Below are positions 5,662 to 5,724 of a DNA stretch of 5,724 nucleotides, one piece after another. The DNA is from CAXXOK01 sp035353235. Its GTDB lineage: Bacteria; Bacillota; Clostridia; Christensenellales; Aristaeellaceae. Under the pieces are notes generated by a model that saw only the letters and a program-made list of their open reading frames with translations, made no database searches and was not told the origin of the DNA. How positions within the stretch are numbered: the stretch's first letter is position 1; every line of letters begins with the position of its first letter. The stretch covers positions 1-5,724 of the forward strand of contig DAOPZG010000156.1 of assembly GCA_035353235.1 (NCBI GenBank), in the 5' to 3' direction. Both the position numbers and the translations under genes were made by a program.

Positions 5662-5724
5662 TTACTTTGGGCAATACCGCACGGTGAAAGAATAGCGTAA
5701 CAGGCGAAGAAATGGTAAAATAAG
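5662..5724 (-). CDS. Possible C-terminal tail of a convergent gene
   Basis: On the minus strand an open frame enters from the right edge and encodes 20 residues, ending FTVRYCPK, before TAA at 5662-5664. It stops 15 bp before a bidirectional terminator, which is where a convergent gene would end. Twenty codons without a stop is not significant by itself, and the other two minus-strand frames are also open over most of this stretch, so this is only a suggestion from context. Confidence 0.22.
   Translation of the reverse strand, partial: LILPFLRLLRYSFTVRYCPK

Noticed and set aside
1..5724. tRNA, rRNA, CRISPR array, insertion sequence or attachment site
   Set aside because: No tandem spacer-repeat structure, transposase reading frame, terminal inverted repeats or tRNA-like sequence was seen.

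Overview
The window looks like chromosomal DNA of a Gram-positive bacterium of the Clostridia type (Bacillota). Base composition is roughly balanced. Shine-Dalgarno sites are mostly strong GGAGG-type, two promoters have perfect TATAAT boxes with 17-bp spacers, and the protein families (YdjI-type SPFH protein, YesN-like receiver protein, many-span GGDEF protein, vWA plus Ser/Thr kinase pair) fit that group. The assignment is inference from style, not from a marker gene.

Layout. Positions 1-1003 hold a minus-strand operon. A promoter with a 14-bp palindrome in its spacer drives a 271-aa protein with a degenerate response-regulator receiver, followed 18 bp later by the start of an SPFH-domain gene that runs off the left edge. 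Positions 1152-2252 (minus) encode a membrane-bound diguanylate cyclase with its own promoter and a run of nine G where the ribosome binding site should be. Positions 2469-3647 (minus) encode an unrecognised protein with two membrane segments and a tail of about 300 residues that looks disordered; a terminator hairpin follows at 2381-2419. A 203-bp divergent intergenic region separates it from a plus-strand pair: a 226-aa von Willebrand A protein (3851-4531) and a eukaryotic-type Ser/Thr kinase (4536-5549). The pair ends at a strong, probably bidirectional hairpin (5611-5647). The last 60 bp may be the tail of a convergent gene.

How it may fit together. All complete genes except the unrecognised one belong to signalling families: a receiver-like protein with an SPFH scaffold, c-di-GMP synthesis, and a vWA/kinase module. 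The vWA-kinase pairing resembles the TerY-type triads (vWA, kinase, PP2C phosphatase), but no phosphatase and no Ter protein is visible here. The divergently transcribed membrane protein is a possible partner or substrate of the kinase; that is inference from position only. The points most worth checking are the kinase's catalytic-loop Asn-to-His change and its ambiguous start, the receiver protein that looks like a YesN regulator without its DNA-binding domain, and the G9 tract ahead of the cyclase.
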